A stretch of DNA of 64,000 bases from Candidatus Flexifilum affinis (GCA_016713325.1 JADJPJ010000004.1:372001-436000), one strand, 5' to 3'; numbered from the stretch's first letter, positions 1 through 8,876 are shown. Numbers and translations: made by a program. Notes: generated by a model from the sequence alone, not told the origin.

Positions 1-29
1 GTTTATGTGAGCGAAGTATTTTCTTTAAG

Positions 30-46
30 CCGCCCTTTCCGGGCGG
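30..46 (-). terminator. GC-rich hairpin after the aldolase gene
   Basis: A six-base-pair stem (CCGCCC/GGGCGG) with a five-base loop lies 14 bases past the stop of the minus-strand aldolase gene. What follows on that strand is A-rich with only short T runs, so as an intrinsic terminator it is weak. Seen directly; function inferred. Confidence 0.4.
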
Positions 47-59
47 TCCACCCTGTGAC

Positions 60-824
60 TTACGCCCCGTGCACGGCTTTCACCATCGCCTGCGTGGTGT
101 CGAAGACCGCCTCCGACTGCCAGATGTTGCGGCCGACGGCCACCCCGGCCGATCCGGCGCGCATGGCATCCTGAATCTCGCCGATGAGCGCATCCGGCGC
201 TTTGGAGCTGCCGCCCAAAACCAGGACGGGCGCAAAGCTGGTCTCGATCACTTCGCGGTATTCGTCCGGCGTGCCGGTGTACTTGGTCTTGATGATGTCG
301 GCGCCCAGTTCGGAGCCGATGCGGGCGGCCAGCGCGAGCTGCTGAACGGTCGGTTTGGCGGTGTAGCCGAGCGGCAGCATCTCGGCCATCAGCGGCACGC
401 CCAGTCGGCGGCATTCGGCGGCGACCTGCCCGAGCGTCTCCAGGCTGTCGCCTTCGTCGGGCGTGCCGCAGAAGCCCATGACGGCCACCGCGTCCGCGCC
501 CAGGCGCAGCGCATCCTCGACCGTGGCGATCAGCCGCATGCGGCCCACCCCGTCGCCGAGGGTTGTCGCGCCGCCGTCGAGGCGGACGATCAGGCCGAGC
601 CGGCCGATGTCGGCGGCGAAGCGGGCGGCAATGCCGGGCGTGGTGAGAATGGCGTCGGCCCCCGCAGCGCCGATGGTTTGGAGCAGGGAGGCGGGCGATG
701 TGAGCGCGCCAAACGGCCCCATTGCGGGCAGGCCGTGATCCATGGCGACGATGACCGTTCGTCCATCCGGAGCGAAGATCCGATTCATGCGTATGGTTTT
801 GCCGGAAGATACTGCAGACGTCAT
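60..824 (-). CDS. Class I aldolase, DhnA/LsrF/FbaB-like family
   Basis: This 254-residue protein has the TIM-barrel pattern of class I DhnA-type aldolases: an AMDHG motif near residues 27-31, IIKTKYTG at 177-184 in which Lys179 is the expected Schiff-base lysine, and GRNIWQ at 231-236, the usual phosphate-binding loop. The family includes FbaB, ADH synthase and LsrF, so the substrate is probably a phosphorylated keto sugar; the exact reaction cannot be read from the sequence. The ATG has an AGGATA ribosome site about eight bases upstream. It lies 48 bases downstream of the SorC regulator on the same strand, like lsrR with lsrF, so cotranscription is likely and the SorC effector may be its substrate or product. 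Confidence 0.85.
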   Translation of the reverse strand: MTSAVSSGKTIRMNRIFAPDGRTVIVAMDHGLPAMGPFGALTSPASLLQTIGAAGADAILTTPGIAARFAADIGRLGLIVRLDGGATTLGDGVGRMRLIATVEDALRLGADAVAVMGFCGTPDEGDSLETLGQVAAECRRLGVPLMAEMLPLGYTAKPTVQQLALAARIGSELGADIIKTKYTGTPDEYREVIETSFAPVLVLGGSSKAPDALIGEIQDAMRAGSAGVAVGRNIWQSEAVFDTTQAMVKAVHGA

Positions 825-872
825 GTTGGGTATCCTGTTCTTCAGCGTCGTGTCCCCATGGGACCCGGTTGG

Positions 873-1841
873 TTAGGCATCAATCAAGGGCAGTATTTCA
901 CGCACCGCAGCCTCGTCGGTGATCAGTGTGTTGATGAATCCGCCGCGCGCCGCTCCGACGATGGCGGCCGCTTTCGCCGCTCCACCCGCGACGCCGATCC
1001 GCTGCGGAATCCGTCTGAGGCGTTCGAGGTCGATGCTGATGACATACGGGAGCGCGTCAGGAATGATGCTCCCCTGCGCATCGAAGAAGCGCATGCAGAT
1101 GTCGCCAATGGCGTTCGCCGCCCGCAGCCGCTCCGCCACCGCGGGGGTCATGTAGTCGGCGAAGAGCATCTGCATCTCTTCGGTCAGATCGATGTTGCCG
1201 ATGCCGACCAGCGCGGTATCGATCTTCTCCCACAAGCTGATGATCGGGGCGATATCGCGGGAGGCCATCAGCGCATGGTAGGTCGCTTCATCTTCGACCA
1301 GGGCCGGGGCGTAAAGGGTTTTCCAGTCACCGCCGAGCTTTTCGTTGAAGGTGCGAGCCATGGCATGAACCTGAAAACTCGGCGAAACCTGCCCCAGACC
1401 ACCCATGAACGGCACGACGGTGATGTCGCGCGTGGGTTCGGTCTCCAGCGCCTGCGAGACTTCGTACAGGGTGCGCCCCCAGCCGATGCCGAGCGTAGCG
1501 CCAGGACGCAGGGTGGAGTTCAGGTAATGGGCGGTGGCATACCCGAGCCGTTTGCGCACGTGCTCCGGGACGTTGCTCTGCCCGCCGACAACCACGACAT
1601 TGGCCAGACCGAGTTTTTCTTTGAGCGTGGTGGCCAGAGTCTCGATGCTGGCGAAAGGATCGATGACGGAGATCTGCACGATACCCTCCTGCCGTGCCTC
1701 CTGCAGGAGACGCAGCACCTTGGAACGCGACAGCCCCATCGCTTCGGCGATCTCCACCTGTGTTTTGTCCTCCAGATAGTAGAGCTGCGCGACCGAATGG
1801 AGCAGTCGCAGATAATCCGACGTGGTGCGATTGGCAGTCAT
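873..1841 (-). CDS. SorC/DeoR-family sugar-responsive transcriptional regulator
   Basis: The protein has an N-terminal helix-turn-helix at about residues 17-47 (VEIAEAMGLSRSKVLRLL) followed by the SorC sugar-phosphate-binding domain (GIGWGRTLYEV, PFMGGLG). SorC proteins sense phosphorylated sugars. The frame is open 35 codons further upstream, but I chose the ATG at 1841: this keeps the usual spacing to the HTH, and a strong promoter (TTGACA, 18 bp, TACATT) lies at 1875-1904, inside the would-be extension. That gives about 322 residues. It probably regulates itself and the downstream aldolase. No clear ribosome site precedes the start. Confidence 0.85.
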   Translation of the reverse strand: MTANRTTSDYLRLLHSVAQLYYLEDKTQVEIAEAMGLSRSKVLRLLQEARQEGIVQISVIDPFASIETLATTLKEKLGLANVVVVGGQSNVPEHVRKRLGYATAHYLNSTLRPGATLGIGWGRTLYEVSQALETEPTRDITVVPFMGGLGQVSPSFQVHAMARTFNEKLGGDWKTLYAPALVEDEATYHALMASRDIAPIISLWEKIDTALVGIGNIDLTEEMQMLFADYMTPAVAERLRAANAIGDICMRFFDAQGSIIPDALPYVISIDLERLRRIPQRIGVAGGAAKAAAIVGAARGGFINTLITDEAAVREILPLIDA

Positions 1842-1858
1842 TTGCACAAATGTCCATG

Positions 1859-1866
1859 ACAATTGT
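1859..1866. promoter_or_regulatory. Possible SorC operator palindrome
   Basis: ACAATTGT is a perfect palindrome, embedded in TTGAACAATTGTCA. It sits at or just after the start of transcription predicted from the neighbouring promoter, a natural place for autorepression. SorC/DeoR operators are often AT-rich palindromes of this kind. Assignment is inferred from position. Confidence 0.4.
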
Positions 1867-1874
1867 TCAATACG

Positions 1875-1904
1875 AATGTAACGCGGTTCCTGTTCGCATG
1901 TCAA
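1875..1904 (-). promoter_or_regulatory. Sigma-70-type promoter of the SorC gene
   Basis: On the minus strand a perfect -35 (TTGACA, 1899-1904) is followed after 18 bases by TACATT (1875-1880). Transcription would start near 1868, leaving a leader of about 27 bases to the ATG at 1841. It also argues against the longer reading of the SorC gene. Confidence 0.55.
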
Positions 1905-2049
1905 GCGCTCTGGCGATGAGATTTCAACCGGCTGCCGTCCCTCCAATGCAGCCCAGAATAAAATAAGGTCGTCATAATACCGCTAATTCACCCCCCGTCT
2001 CTTCGCTATATTCTCCCTTGGTGGGGCGAACTGACCGGGCCACTCGACG

Positions 2050-2055
2050 TATAGT
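2050..2055 (+). promoter_or_regulatory. Candidate -10 box upstream of the small frameshifted gene
   Basis: TATAGT matches five of six bases of the -10 consensus. It is 36 bases before the ATG at 2092, which has its own GGAG ribosome site. No good -35 was seen. It supports a real gene start at 2092. Confidence 0.3.
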
Positions 2056-2091
2056 GTGGTCATGGTTCAGCAAGCAGTGAGGAGAAACGAG

Positions 2092-2323
2092 ATGCACACC
2101 GGCCCCTATCTCGACCATGAGATCGCCCAGCATATCTCCGAAAATGCGCAGAGATCGCGCCGCTATTGGCTTCATGCTCGACTCGCGAGTCCGGTCGGGC
2201 AGTCGCTTCAACGTCCGGCCCGTCATGCGGTACTTCGCCCGTCTGCTGCGCTGGAACCGTCCGATCCCCACGGTCGAACCCCGTGCGACCGGCGAACTGG
2301 AACGAATCGTTACGCCGTGCTGA
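2092..2323 (+). pseudogene. Small unknown gene with an apparent frameshift
   Basis: An ATG at 2092 follows a good ribosome site (GGAG, about eight bases upstream) and a -10-like box. The first 20 or so codons (MHTGPYLDHEIAQHIS) have the high GC3 of this genome. After about 2150 that bias moves to the +1 frame, which reads on (FMLDSRVRSG, RYFARLLRWNRP) to a stop at 2323. Both parts look coding, so a one-base shift near 2150-2165 is likely. Restored, it would encode about 76 residues with a basic, aromatic middle. I do not recognise the family. Staying in the first frame would give a low-GC3 102-residue product ending at 2400. The 1842-2091 stretch upstream holds only promoter signals. Confidence 0.4.
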
Positions 2324-2404
2324 CCGACGTTTTGCCGGCGCCAAACCGTGGACCCGTAAGTCCCAGACGAGCTTTCAGAGTGCTGAATTCTAGGAGATGA
2401 TGGA

Positions 2405-2686
2405 ATGACCGCTCACAACAATCACGACCAGCGCGTTTCTCTCGCCCAGGCCATCCAGGAAGATTCGAACCATGAGCTGGACTGGCTCTATTTCGCCAGC
2501 ATGATGACGACCGCCGAGGAACAGCGCTACTGCCTGGAACGCGCCCTGCACATCAACCCGAAGAGCCAGTCGGCCCTCCGCGCCCTGCGAGCCCTCGACA
2601 AGCAGCAGCCGGCTGCTGCGTCCGCGACGCGCCGTTCGTCCGTCGGCCGGTTCGCCACATCGGCCATCGCTGGTCTGCTGCGCTAA
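2405..2686 (+). CDS. Small TPR-like protein
   Basis: This 93-residue protein has a single helix-pair pattern, LDWLYFASMMTTAEEQ followed by RYCLERALHINPKSQSAL, which matches the TPR-like repeat of small Chloroflexota proteins (typically xxWLxLA...EQRRCLERVLxxNP). The C-terminal third is Ala-, Ser- and Arg-rich and probably flexible. An AGGAG ribosome site precedes the ATG. No enzyme motif is present; a protein-interaction role is inferred. It follows the small disrupted gene by 80 bases and converges on the LuxR-type regulator. Confidence 0.65.
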   Translation: MTAHNNHDQRVSLAQAIQEDSNHELDWLYFASMMTTAEEQRYCLERALHINPKSQSALRALRALDKQQPAAASATRRSSVGRFATSAIAGLLR

Positions 2687-2711
2687 ATCGTGCACTGCAC
2701 AGGCCTGGGCA

Positions 2712-5402
2712 CTAGATCAGCCCCGCAGCCTGTGCCTTCAGGATGGCCTGTGCTCTGGACGCGACATCCAGCTTGTCGTAGATGTGCGTTAGGTGCTTCT
2801 TGACCGTGCTGAGCTCAACCACCAGTTCATTGGCGATCTCGCGGTTGCTGAAGCCGCGGCCGATGAAGCGCAGGACTTCGATCTCGCGGTCACTCAGGGG
2901 ATCGATGAGCTGTTCATTGGCTTCATAAATGTGCGCGGGCAGGGGTGCGCCCTTGTGACGGTGCGTGTCGCTACGAGCGCGGAACGTCCGGAGCACGGTG
3001 CGAAGGTCGAGCTGACGACCTCTTTCCAGCGCGCCGATGAACTCGTCCTCTCCCAGCGCGCGCTCCAGGTTCACTTGCAGCGATGACCTGTGCAGCCAGT
3101 CGGGCAGCCAGCCCATCAGGTCGCGCGGCTGTGCCTCGGCCAGCCCCAGCAGCGCCGCCGCCTGAGCCGGCTGCCCATTTCGCGCATACCAGGCGGCCAG
3201 CGGTGGCAGACACCAGACCTGTGCGCCCAAGGCGTCGAAGGTCTCGGCATGGCACAGGGCGCTGAACAGGTGTCGATCAGTGCCCTCCGCGTCGCGGCCC
3301 TGTACCAGCACGTAGCCGAGATGGACAAAGTAGCGCAAGGTTGCCTGTGATGCGCCGGCTTCGCTGATCGCCAGCGCCTCCACAGCACCCTCGTCGTCCC
3401 CGCCAAAATAGGCGATCAGCCCCTGTGTGAGATAGGTCCAGGCCAGGCCGAGGCTGTGATTCAGACTGCTCGCCAGGCGCATGTTCGCGGCATTGGCCGC
3501 CCGTGCGCCGTCCGAACGCGCGGCAAGGAGGGCCAGGATCGTCCGGGTGATCTGCGCCATCAGCAGCGTGGACTGCTCCCCGATCTCCTGCCCAATGTGC
3601 AGGATCTCCTGGGTGACTTGAGCGCATTCCTCCAGGCGGCCAAGCAGCAGCAGGTCGGTGCTCAGGTTGTAAAGCGAGTAGGCAACGCCGATCTGATCGC
3701 CGCGCTTGCGGCGCAGCGCCAGGCCCCGGTTGCGCAGCTCGACTCCTGCGCTGATGCCCTGCGTGTCGCTGGCGAGCCGGGCGGCGAAATGCAGCGCCCA
3801 GGCGGCATAGTAGTCATCGCCCAGCGCTGCAAAGGACTCCAGGGACGACTGCATGAGCCGCTGCGCCCGGTCCAGGTCGTCGGCCAGCGTGCGCACCGCA
3901 TCGCCCAGGACCAGCGTGCAGAGGGCGACTTCCAGCGACGCCCGTTTCTCTTCGAACAACGTCAGCAGGCTCTCCAGTTCCTCGATCGCCGTGGGATAGC
4001 GCACCAGTGACCCCTCCCGCCAGCGCTGCATCCAGAAGCGGCGCAGATCGAGACGGGCGGCCAGCAGGCGCGCTTCTGCGTCTTCGATAGGCCACTGGCT
4101 ATCGCTTATGGAGCGGTGCATGGCTTCAAAGAGCGGATAGCGGCTGCGCATCATGCTGAACCAGAACAGCCCCTCCAGCGCATTCGCCAGCAGGTCCATT
4201 TCCCGGTTTTGCACCGCCCACTGCCAGGCAGGCCACAGGTTGTCGGCGTTGGCGTCCAGAGTGTTCAGCGCTTCGATCTGGCGTCCGCCCTTGATGTCGT
4301 CGGTATGGCGGGCGGCGTGCTCCAGAAAGTAACGGCCGTGGGCTGCCTGAATTGACTCGGCCTCACCGGACTGCTGGAGACGCTCCGCTGCGTAGCGGCG
4401 CAGAATCTGGTGCATGTCGAAGCGGCCTTCGCGACTGGATGGCTGTAATGCCGCCCACTTGAGCAGGCTCATCAGGCTGCGCAAGTCGCCGCCAGTCACC
4501 TGCTGCGCGGCTTCGCGTGTGAATTCGCCGCGGAAGACGGAGAGCCGCGCCAGCACGCGCCGCTCGTTGTCGCTCATCAACCCCCACATGTATTCGAAGA
4601 TCGCGCGTATGCTGCGCTGACGCTCCGGCAGGTCGCGCAGATCGGTCTCCAGGAAATCGAAGCCGCGTTCGAGTTCGCGCACAATCTCCTCCGGCGAGAG
4701 CAGGGCCGTCCAACTGGCCGCCAGCACCAGGGCCAGCGGCATGCCCCCGGTGATCTGGCAGATCTGCCGGATGGACGCCAGCGCCTGCGGGCTGAGATCG
4801 AGGCTGGGACGGGCATTCTGCGCCCGCCGCACGAACAGCTCGACCGCCTCATCCATCGCGCCGCCGGCTTCGCTGCCGGCCCCATCGCCATTCGCAAAGG
4901 TGAGCCCCTCCAACGGGAAGACCCGTTCGGCATAGAGATTGAGCTTGACCTGCGATGTCGCCAGGAACTTGATTCCCGGCGTGTGACGCAGCATGGCATT
5001 CAGGAAGGGCAGGGCGTCGAGGGCGAATTCGGCGTTGTCCAGGACCAGCAGCAGGGTACGCGGCGCCAGAAAGTCGAGGATCTGCTCCTGCACGCTGCGC
5101 TTCGACTCCACCTGGCAGAGCATGGCCTCGGCGATCAATCCGGCAAGCTGCTCGGCGCTGACCGGCTCTGGCAGCGTGATCAGGTAGACGCCATCGGCGA
5201 AGCGCGACATCTGCTGGCGGGCGGCTTCCAATGCTAGCATGGTTTTGCCCATTCCCCCGGGCGCCAGGACCGTGATCATGCGCAGATCGGCCTGAGAAAG
5301 AAGCTGGTGCAGCGACTCCAGTTCCGTCTGACGGCCAATCAGTTGCGTGACGGGCGCGGGCAGGTTGCTATGCCTCTGGTGGGTCAGGGCGGGCGAATTC
5401 AT
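2712..5402 (-). CDS. LuxR-type regulator with STAND ATPase and TPR region (LAL/MalT-like)
   Basis: About 896 residues. Near the N terminus, LIGRQTELESL leads into a P-loop (APGGMGKT) and a LLLVLDNAE Walker B of the NB-ARC/STAND type. A long helical, TPR-like region follows, and a C-terminal LuxR helix-turn-helix (LSDREIEVLRFIGRGFSNREIA, then STVKKHL). This is the architecture of MalT-like inducer-sensing activators; the inducer is unknown. The start was put at 5402, where AAGAAGG lies at ribosome-site distance, rather than 31 codons upstream. A TACAAT box at 5431-5436 may be its -10. It is divergent from the SARP-type regulator 136 bases away. Confidence 0.85.
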   Translation of the reverse strand: MNSPALTHQRHSNLPAPVTQLIGRQTELESLHQLLSQADLRMITVLAPGGMGKTMLALEAARQQMSRFADGVYLITLPEPVSAEQLAGLIAEAMLCQVESKRSVQEQILDFLAPRTLLLVLDNAEFALDALPFLNAMLRHTPGIKFLATSQVKLNLYAERVFPLEGLTFANGDGAGSEAGGAMDEAVELFVRRAQNARPSLDLSPQALASIRQICQITGGMPLALVLAASWTALLSPEEIVRELERGFDFLETDLRDLPERQRSIRAIFEYMWGLMSDNERRVLARLSVFRGEFTREAAQQVTGGDLRSLMSLLKWAALQPSSREGRFDMHQILRRYAAERLQQSGEAESIQAAHGRYFLEHAARHTDDIKGGRQIEALNTLDANADNLWPAWQWAVQNREMDLLANALEGLFWFSMMRSRYPLFEAMHRSISDSQWPIEDAEARLLAARLDLRRFWMQRWREGSLVRYPTAIEELESLLTLFEEKRASLEVALCTLVLGDAVRTLADDLDRAQRLMQSSLESFAALGDDYYAAWALHFAARLASDTQGISAGVELRNRGLALRRKRGDQIGVAYSLYNLSTDLLLLGRLEECAQVTQEILHIGQEIGEQSTLLMAQITRTILALLAARSDGARAANAANMRLASSLNHSLGLAWTYLTQGLIAYFGGDDEGAVEALAISEAGASQATLRYFVHLGYVLVQGRDAEGTDRHLFSALCHAETFDALGAQVWCLPPLAAWYARNGQPAQAAALLGLAEAQPRDLMGWLPDWLHRSSLQVNLERALGEDEFIGALERGRQLDLRTVLRTFRARSDTHRHKGAPLPAHIYEANEQLIDPLSDREIEVLRFIGRGFSNREIANELVVELSTVKKHLTHIYDKLDVASRAQAILKAQAAGLI

Positions 5403-5430
5403 GGGCATCCTTCTTACTGTGGTCACCATC

Positions 5431-5436
5431 ATTGTA
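5431..5436 (-). promoter_or_regulatory. Candidate -10 box of the LuxR-type regulator
   Basis: TACAAT on the minus strand (five of six consensus bases) would start transcription near 5424, about 22 bases before the chosen ATG at 5402. No convincing -35 was found, as expected if an activator is needed. Confidence 0.35.
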
Positions 5437-5488
5437 ACCAATTCACCCCGGTGCGATCGAACCATCATCCTTTCCTCAGCGAACGCGT

Positions 5489-5517
5489 CTGACATAACAG
5501 CACAGGCTGCTTACAAA
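5489..5517 (+). promoter_or_regulatory. Candidate promoter of the SARP-type regulator
   Basis: CTGACA (5489-5494), a 17-base spacer and TACAAA (5512-5517) fit a sigma-70-type promoter, with start near 5524. An AT-rich TATTAT at 5524-5529 could be an alternative -10 but would leave almost no leader. Confidence 0.35.
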
Positions 5518-5537
5518 ATCGACTATTATTAGGATGG

Positions 5538-8500
5538 ATGATGACGAGGTGGCCTGTGGACAGATCTTCCCGGATCCAATTGCTTGGCACTTTCTCGCTG
5601 GAATTCCATGGTCGCCTGGTGACCATCGCATCGCCGCGTTTGCAGGCACTCCTTGCCCACCTAATTCTGAACCGATCAGAAGCGCACACGCGCCAGCGCC
5701 TGGCCTTTCTGCTCTGGCCCGACTCGTCTGAATCCCAGGCGCACACCAACCTGCGCACCCTCATTCATCGTCTGTACAGCGTTTTCCCGGAAGCCGGCGA
5801 CCTGTTGGACATCGACACGCATACCCTCGCCCTGCGTGATGCTTCGGCGCAGATTGACGTGGGTGAATTCGAAGAGGCGGCGAAGGAGGCCGCTGTTTGG
5901 ACGAACGATCCGTCAGCAGTCGCCACGCTGGAACGCGCGGTGAACGCCTATACTGGCGATTTGCTTCCGGAGTGCTACGACGAGTGGTTGCTCCCGGAGC
6001 GCGATCGGCTCCGCACGCTATATCTGACCGTACTGGAACAGCTCGCAACCCGACTGGAGCAGGGGCGTCAGTACGGTCCGGCGCTTGTCCAGGCCAGGAA
6101 ACTGGCGCATCTGGACCCGACCAATGAGATCGCCTGTCTGATGCTGATGCGCCTGCATCTTCTGACGGGCGACCCGGCCAGCGCTCTTCGCGCCTATCAC
6201 ACCTGCGTCACGGCGCTGCGGACCGAACTCGGCGCGGAGCCGGGTGACAAACTGACCGGCGCCTACCAGCGTCTTGTAGCGGCGGAGACGCCGCTGCCTT
6301 CGACCAGAACCCCAGTCACGATGCATGCCTTGCTCCCGCTGGTAGGACGCGATCGGGAATGGCGTCGCCTGCAAACGGCATGGCAGGCGGCCAACGCCGG
6401 GCAACCGCGCCTCCTCCTGGTGTGGGGTGAAGCGGGGATCGGCAAGACTCGTCTCGCCGAGGAACTGCTTCAGTGGGCCGGCCGGCAGGGCATCATCACT
6501 GCTACTGGGCGCTGCTACGCTGCAGAAGGGGAACTGACGTTTGCACCGGTGACGGCCATCATTCAAGCGGACAGGCTGCGGGCGGGCCTGTCGCACCTCG
6601 ATGCGGAGTGGAAGGCTGAAATCACCCGGCTGATTCCGGACCTGCCCGTAAGCGGGCCGCTAGCAAGAACATCCGACACACTGCCGCCGCACTGGAAGCG
6701 TCAGAGGCTGTTCGAGGGATTGGCCCGTGCGGTGCTTGGAGCGGGGCGGCCGGTGATTCTGCTGTTCGACGATCTTCAATGGTGCGATCGCGACTCGCTG
6801 GAGTGGCTGCACTTCCTGCTGCGGCATGATCCACAAGGGCGCCTGCTGATCATTGGCACGGTGCGCGTCGAGGAGGTCACGGCCGAACACGCCCTGCATC
6901 CGCTCCTGGACTCGCTGCGCCGCGAGAGCCGGGTGGTCGAAATGACGCTGGGACCGCTGAGCCGACAGGAGACAGCGGAGTTGGCCGGGCATGTGGCGCG
7001 GCATGCGCTGGAGGTTGCGGCGGCGGATGCCTTATTCGACGAGACAGAAGGCAATCCGTTGTTCGTGGTGGAAATGCTTCGCGCAGGAGCGCGCGAGGAT
7101 GCGGAGGAGCTGAATTCGGTTCCTGCTGCCGGACATCCGGCGGCGAGCACCCAGGTGGGCCTGCCGCCCGGCATCCATGCGACGGTCGCGCGGCGGCTGC
7201 GCCAGCTCACGCCAGCGGCGCAGGCGCTGGTGGAAGCCGCGGCCGTCATTGGTCGTTCGTTCACCTTCCCGGTCGTGGCGCAGACGGTGGACCTGGACCC
7301 GGGCGCCGTGGTGCGCGCGCTGGACGAACTGTGGCAGCGGCACATCGTTCGCGAGCATGGTCAGGATGCGTACGATTTCACGCATGGCAAGTTGTGTGCC
7401 GTCGCCTACACCGATCTCAGTTCGGCGCGTCGCAAACACCTGCACCGCCGAGTGGCTGAAGCCCTCGAAGCAGCCTATTTACCGGACGTTGGACCGGTCA
7501 GCGGACAGATCGCCCTGCATTTTGAACGGGCAGGGATGCCAACGCGAGCGCGCAGCTATCATCAGCAGGCGGCCGCCTACTCCCGAAAGCTGTTTGCCAA
7601 CGAGATAGCGATCGCGCACTACCGGCACGCGCTGGCACTGACGCCGCCGGCGGAGCAGGGCGACCGGGCCGCGCTGTACGACCAGCTCGGCGAGGTGCTG
7701 CATTTCATCGGACGCTACGAGGAGGCGCGCGAGGCCTGGTCCAACGCTATTGCGGCCCATTCCACCGGCGATCCCGTAACGCTGGCTGAACGCTATCGCA
7801 AGCTGGGCAACGCCTGGCGCGATCATTACCGCTACGAAGAGGCACTCGAGCAGTACGCGCTGGCGGAGGCCACCCTTGGTCCGCTTGATTCAGCGGCTGA
7901 GGAGGTCTGGCTGTGCTGGGGCCATATTCAGATGGAGCGGATCAACGTCTACTACTGGCTGGCCCAGGTGGACGCGATGATGCAATTGGTGAACCTTGTC
8001 CACGAGGTGTTCGAACAGCACAAGCTGCTGACTCAACGTGCTCACCTGTATCAGGTCGTAATGATGGCGCACCTGCGCCAGAGTCGCTACAGCCCGAACG
8101 CCGAGGCCATCGAATACGGCCGCGCATTTCTGGAGACGATCGAAGCAGCCGGCGAGACGGAGAGCGTGCCGGCGGCGCACTTCCAGTTTGGATTCGCGCT
8201 GTTATGGGGTGGCGGAGAACCTGAAGAGGTCAGAAACGAGTTGCATCTCGCTCTGACCCTGGCCGAACAGAGCGGAGATGTTTCGCTGGTGGCTCGAAGC
8301 CTCACATACCTGACTGTTTGGGCACGCCTCCGTGGCCTTCAAGACGAGACTTTGGCGTACGCCGAGCGCAGCCTGCACACCGCCGAAGCGGCGCACATGC
8401 CGGAATACGTTGGCTCGGCCAAAGCGACGTTGGGCTGGTTGGCCTGGCGCGAGGGCCGCTGGCCGACCGCACGGGCGCTGGTCGGCGACTCGATCCGCAT

Positions 8501-8762
8501 CTGGGAGGAGCACGCGGCCCGTTACATGTTTCAGTGGCTCGGACGCTGGCCACACCTGGCTCTTGAGCTTGCGGATGGGGCGCTGGAAGGCGCGGTCGAA
8601 GACGCGCGCGTGCTCCTGGACCCGGTGCAAAAGCGCATGCCCGATCCTATTGAAACGGTACTGGCCGTCGGCGTTGCCGCCTTTGACAGGGGTGAAAAGG
8701 CGGCGAGCGCAGAGGCTCTGCAGGTGGCGGTCGACTGCGCCAGACAAGACGGTTATCTGTGA
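5538..8762 (+). CDS. SARP-type regulator with BTAD domain, AAA ATPase and TPR region
   Basis: About 1074 residues. Residues 10-100 form the winged-helix DNA-binding part (IQLLGTFSLEFHG, FLLWPDSSESQAHTNLR) and about 100-260 the bacterial transcriptional activation domain (TGDLLPECYDEW, ALRAYHTCVTALRTELG). An ATPase follows with P-loop GEAGIGKTRLAEE and Walker B VILLFDDLQWCD; the C-terminal half is helical TPR-like. Such proteins are large SARP activators that bind direct repeats near promoters. ATG codons at 5538 and 5541 are both possible behind AGGATGG. It is divergent from the LuxR-type ATPase and directly upstream of a small secreted protein whose leader carries three direct repeats. Confidence 0.85.
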   Translation: MMTRWPVDRSSRIQLLGTFSLEFHGRLVTIASPRLQALLAHLILNRSEAHTRQRLAFLLWPDSSESQAHTNLRTLIHRLYSVFPEAGDLLDIDTHTLALRDASAQIDVGEFEEAAKEAAVWTNDPSAVATLERAVNAYTGDLLPECYDEWLLPERDRLRTLYLTVLEQLATRLEQGRQYGPALVQARKLAHLDPTNEIACLMLMRLHLLTGDPASALRAYHTCVTALRTELGAEPGDKLTGAYQRLVAAETPLPSTRTPVTMHALLPLVGRDREWRRLQTAWQAANAGQPRLLLVWGEAGIGKTRLAEELLQWAGRQGIITATGRCYAAEGELTFAPVTAIIQADRLRAGLSHLDAEWKAEITRLIPDLPVSGPLARTSDTLPPHWKRQRLFEGLARAVLGAGRPVILLFDDLQWCDRDSLEWLHFLLRHDPQGRLLIIGTVRVEEVTAEHALHPLLDSLRRESRVVEMTLGPLSRQETAELAGHVARHALEVAAADALFDETEGNPLFVVEMLRAGAREDAEELNSVPAAGHPAASTQVGLPPGIHATVARRLRQLTPAAQALVEAAAVIGRSFTFPVVAQTVDLDPGAVVRALDELWQRHIVREHGQDAYDFTHGKLCAVAYTDLSSARRKHLHRRVAEALEAAYLPDVGPVSGQIALHFERAGMPTRARSYHQQAAAYSRKLFANEIAIAHYRHALALTPPAEQGDRAALYDQLGEVLHFIGRYEEAREAWSNAIAAHSTGDPVTLAERYRKLGNAWRDHYRYEEALEQYALAEATLGPLDSAAEEVWLCWGHIQMERINVYYWLAQVDAMMQLVNLVHEVFEQHKLLTQRAHLYQVVMMAHLRQSRYSPNAEAIEYGRAFLETIEAAGETESVPAAHFQFGFALLWGGGEPEEVRNELHLALTLAEQSGDVSLVARSLTYLTVWARLRGLQDETLAYAERSLHTAEAAHMPEYVGSAKATLGWLAWREGRWPTARALVGDSIRIWEEHAARYMFQWLGRWPHLALELADGALEGAVEDARVLLDPVQKRMPDPIETVLAVGVAAFDRGEKAASAEALQVAVDCARQDGYL

Positions 8763-8781
8763 CTCGCAACTCATCAGAATG

Positions 8782-8815
8782 TGAAGCGCTCCGTGAAACG
8801 CTTCTGAAACGCTCC
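8782..8815 (+). promoter_or_regulatory. Three direct repeats, candidate SARP binding site
   Basis: TGAAGCGCTCC (8782), TGAAACGCTTC (8794) and TGAAACGCTCC (8805) are spaced 12 and 11 bases apart, about one helical turn. SARP proteins are known to bind direct repeats with 11-base periodicity just upstream of a -10 box. The repeats lie between the SARP gene and the SnoaL-like gene. That this SARP binds here is inference. Confidence 0.45.
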
Positions 8816-8876
8816 CTGTGACAGACTCTGAACATCGAATGTTGATGTTGTTTGAGCTGTTAAGGAGTTCAAGGTC

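Noticed and set aside
1972..2271. Minus-strand open frame of about 100 codons in the gap between SorC and the TPR-like gene
   Set aside because: It has no ribosome site or family features and overlaps plus-strand signals (-10 box, GGAG) that fit better.
5524..5529. TATTAT as the -10 of a leaderless SARP transcript
   Set aside because: An upstream promoter (CTGACA, 17 bases, TACAAA) leaves room for the AGGATGG ribosome site and is simpler.
8782..8815. The direct repeats read as a CRISPR-like or minisatellite array
   Set aside because: Three copies of 11 bases without spacers do not fit CRISPR; helical spacing and position fit an activator site better.
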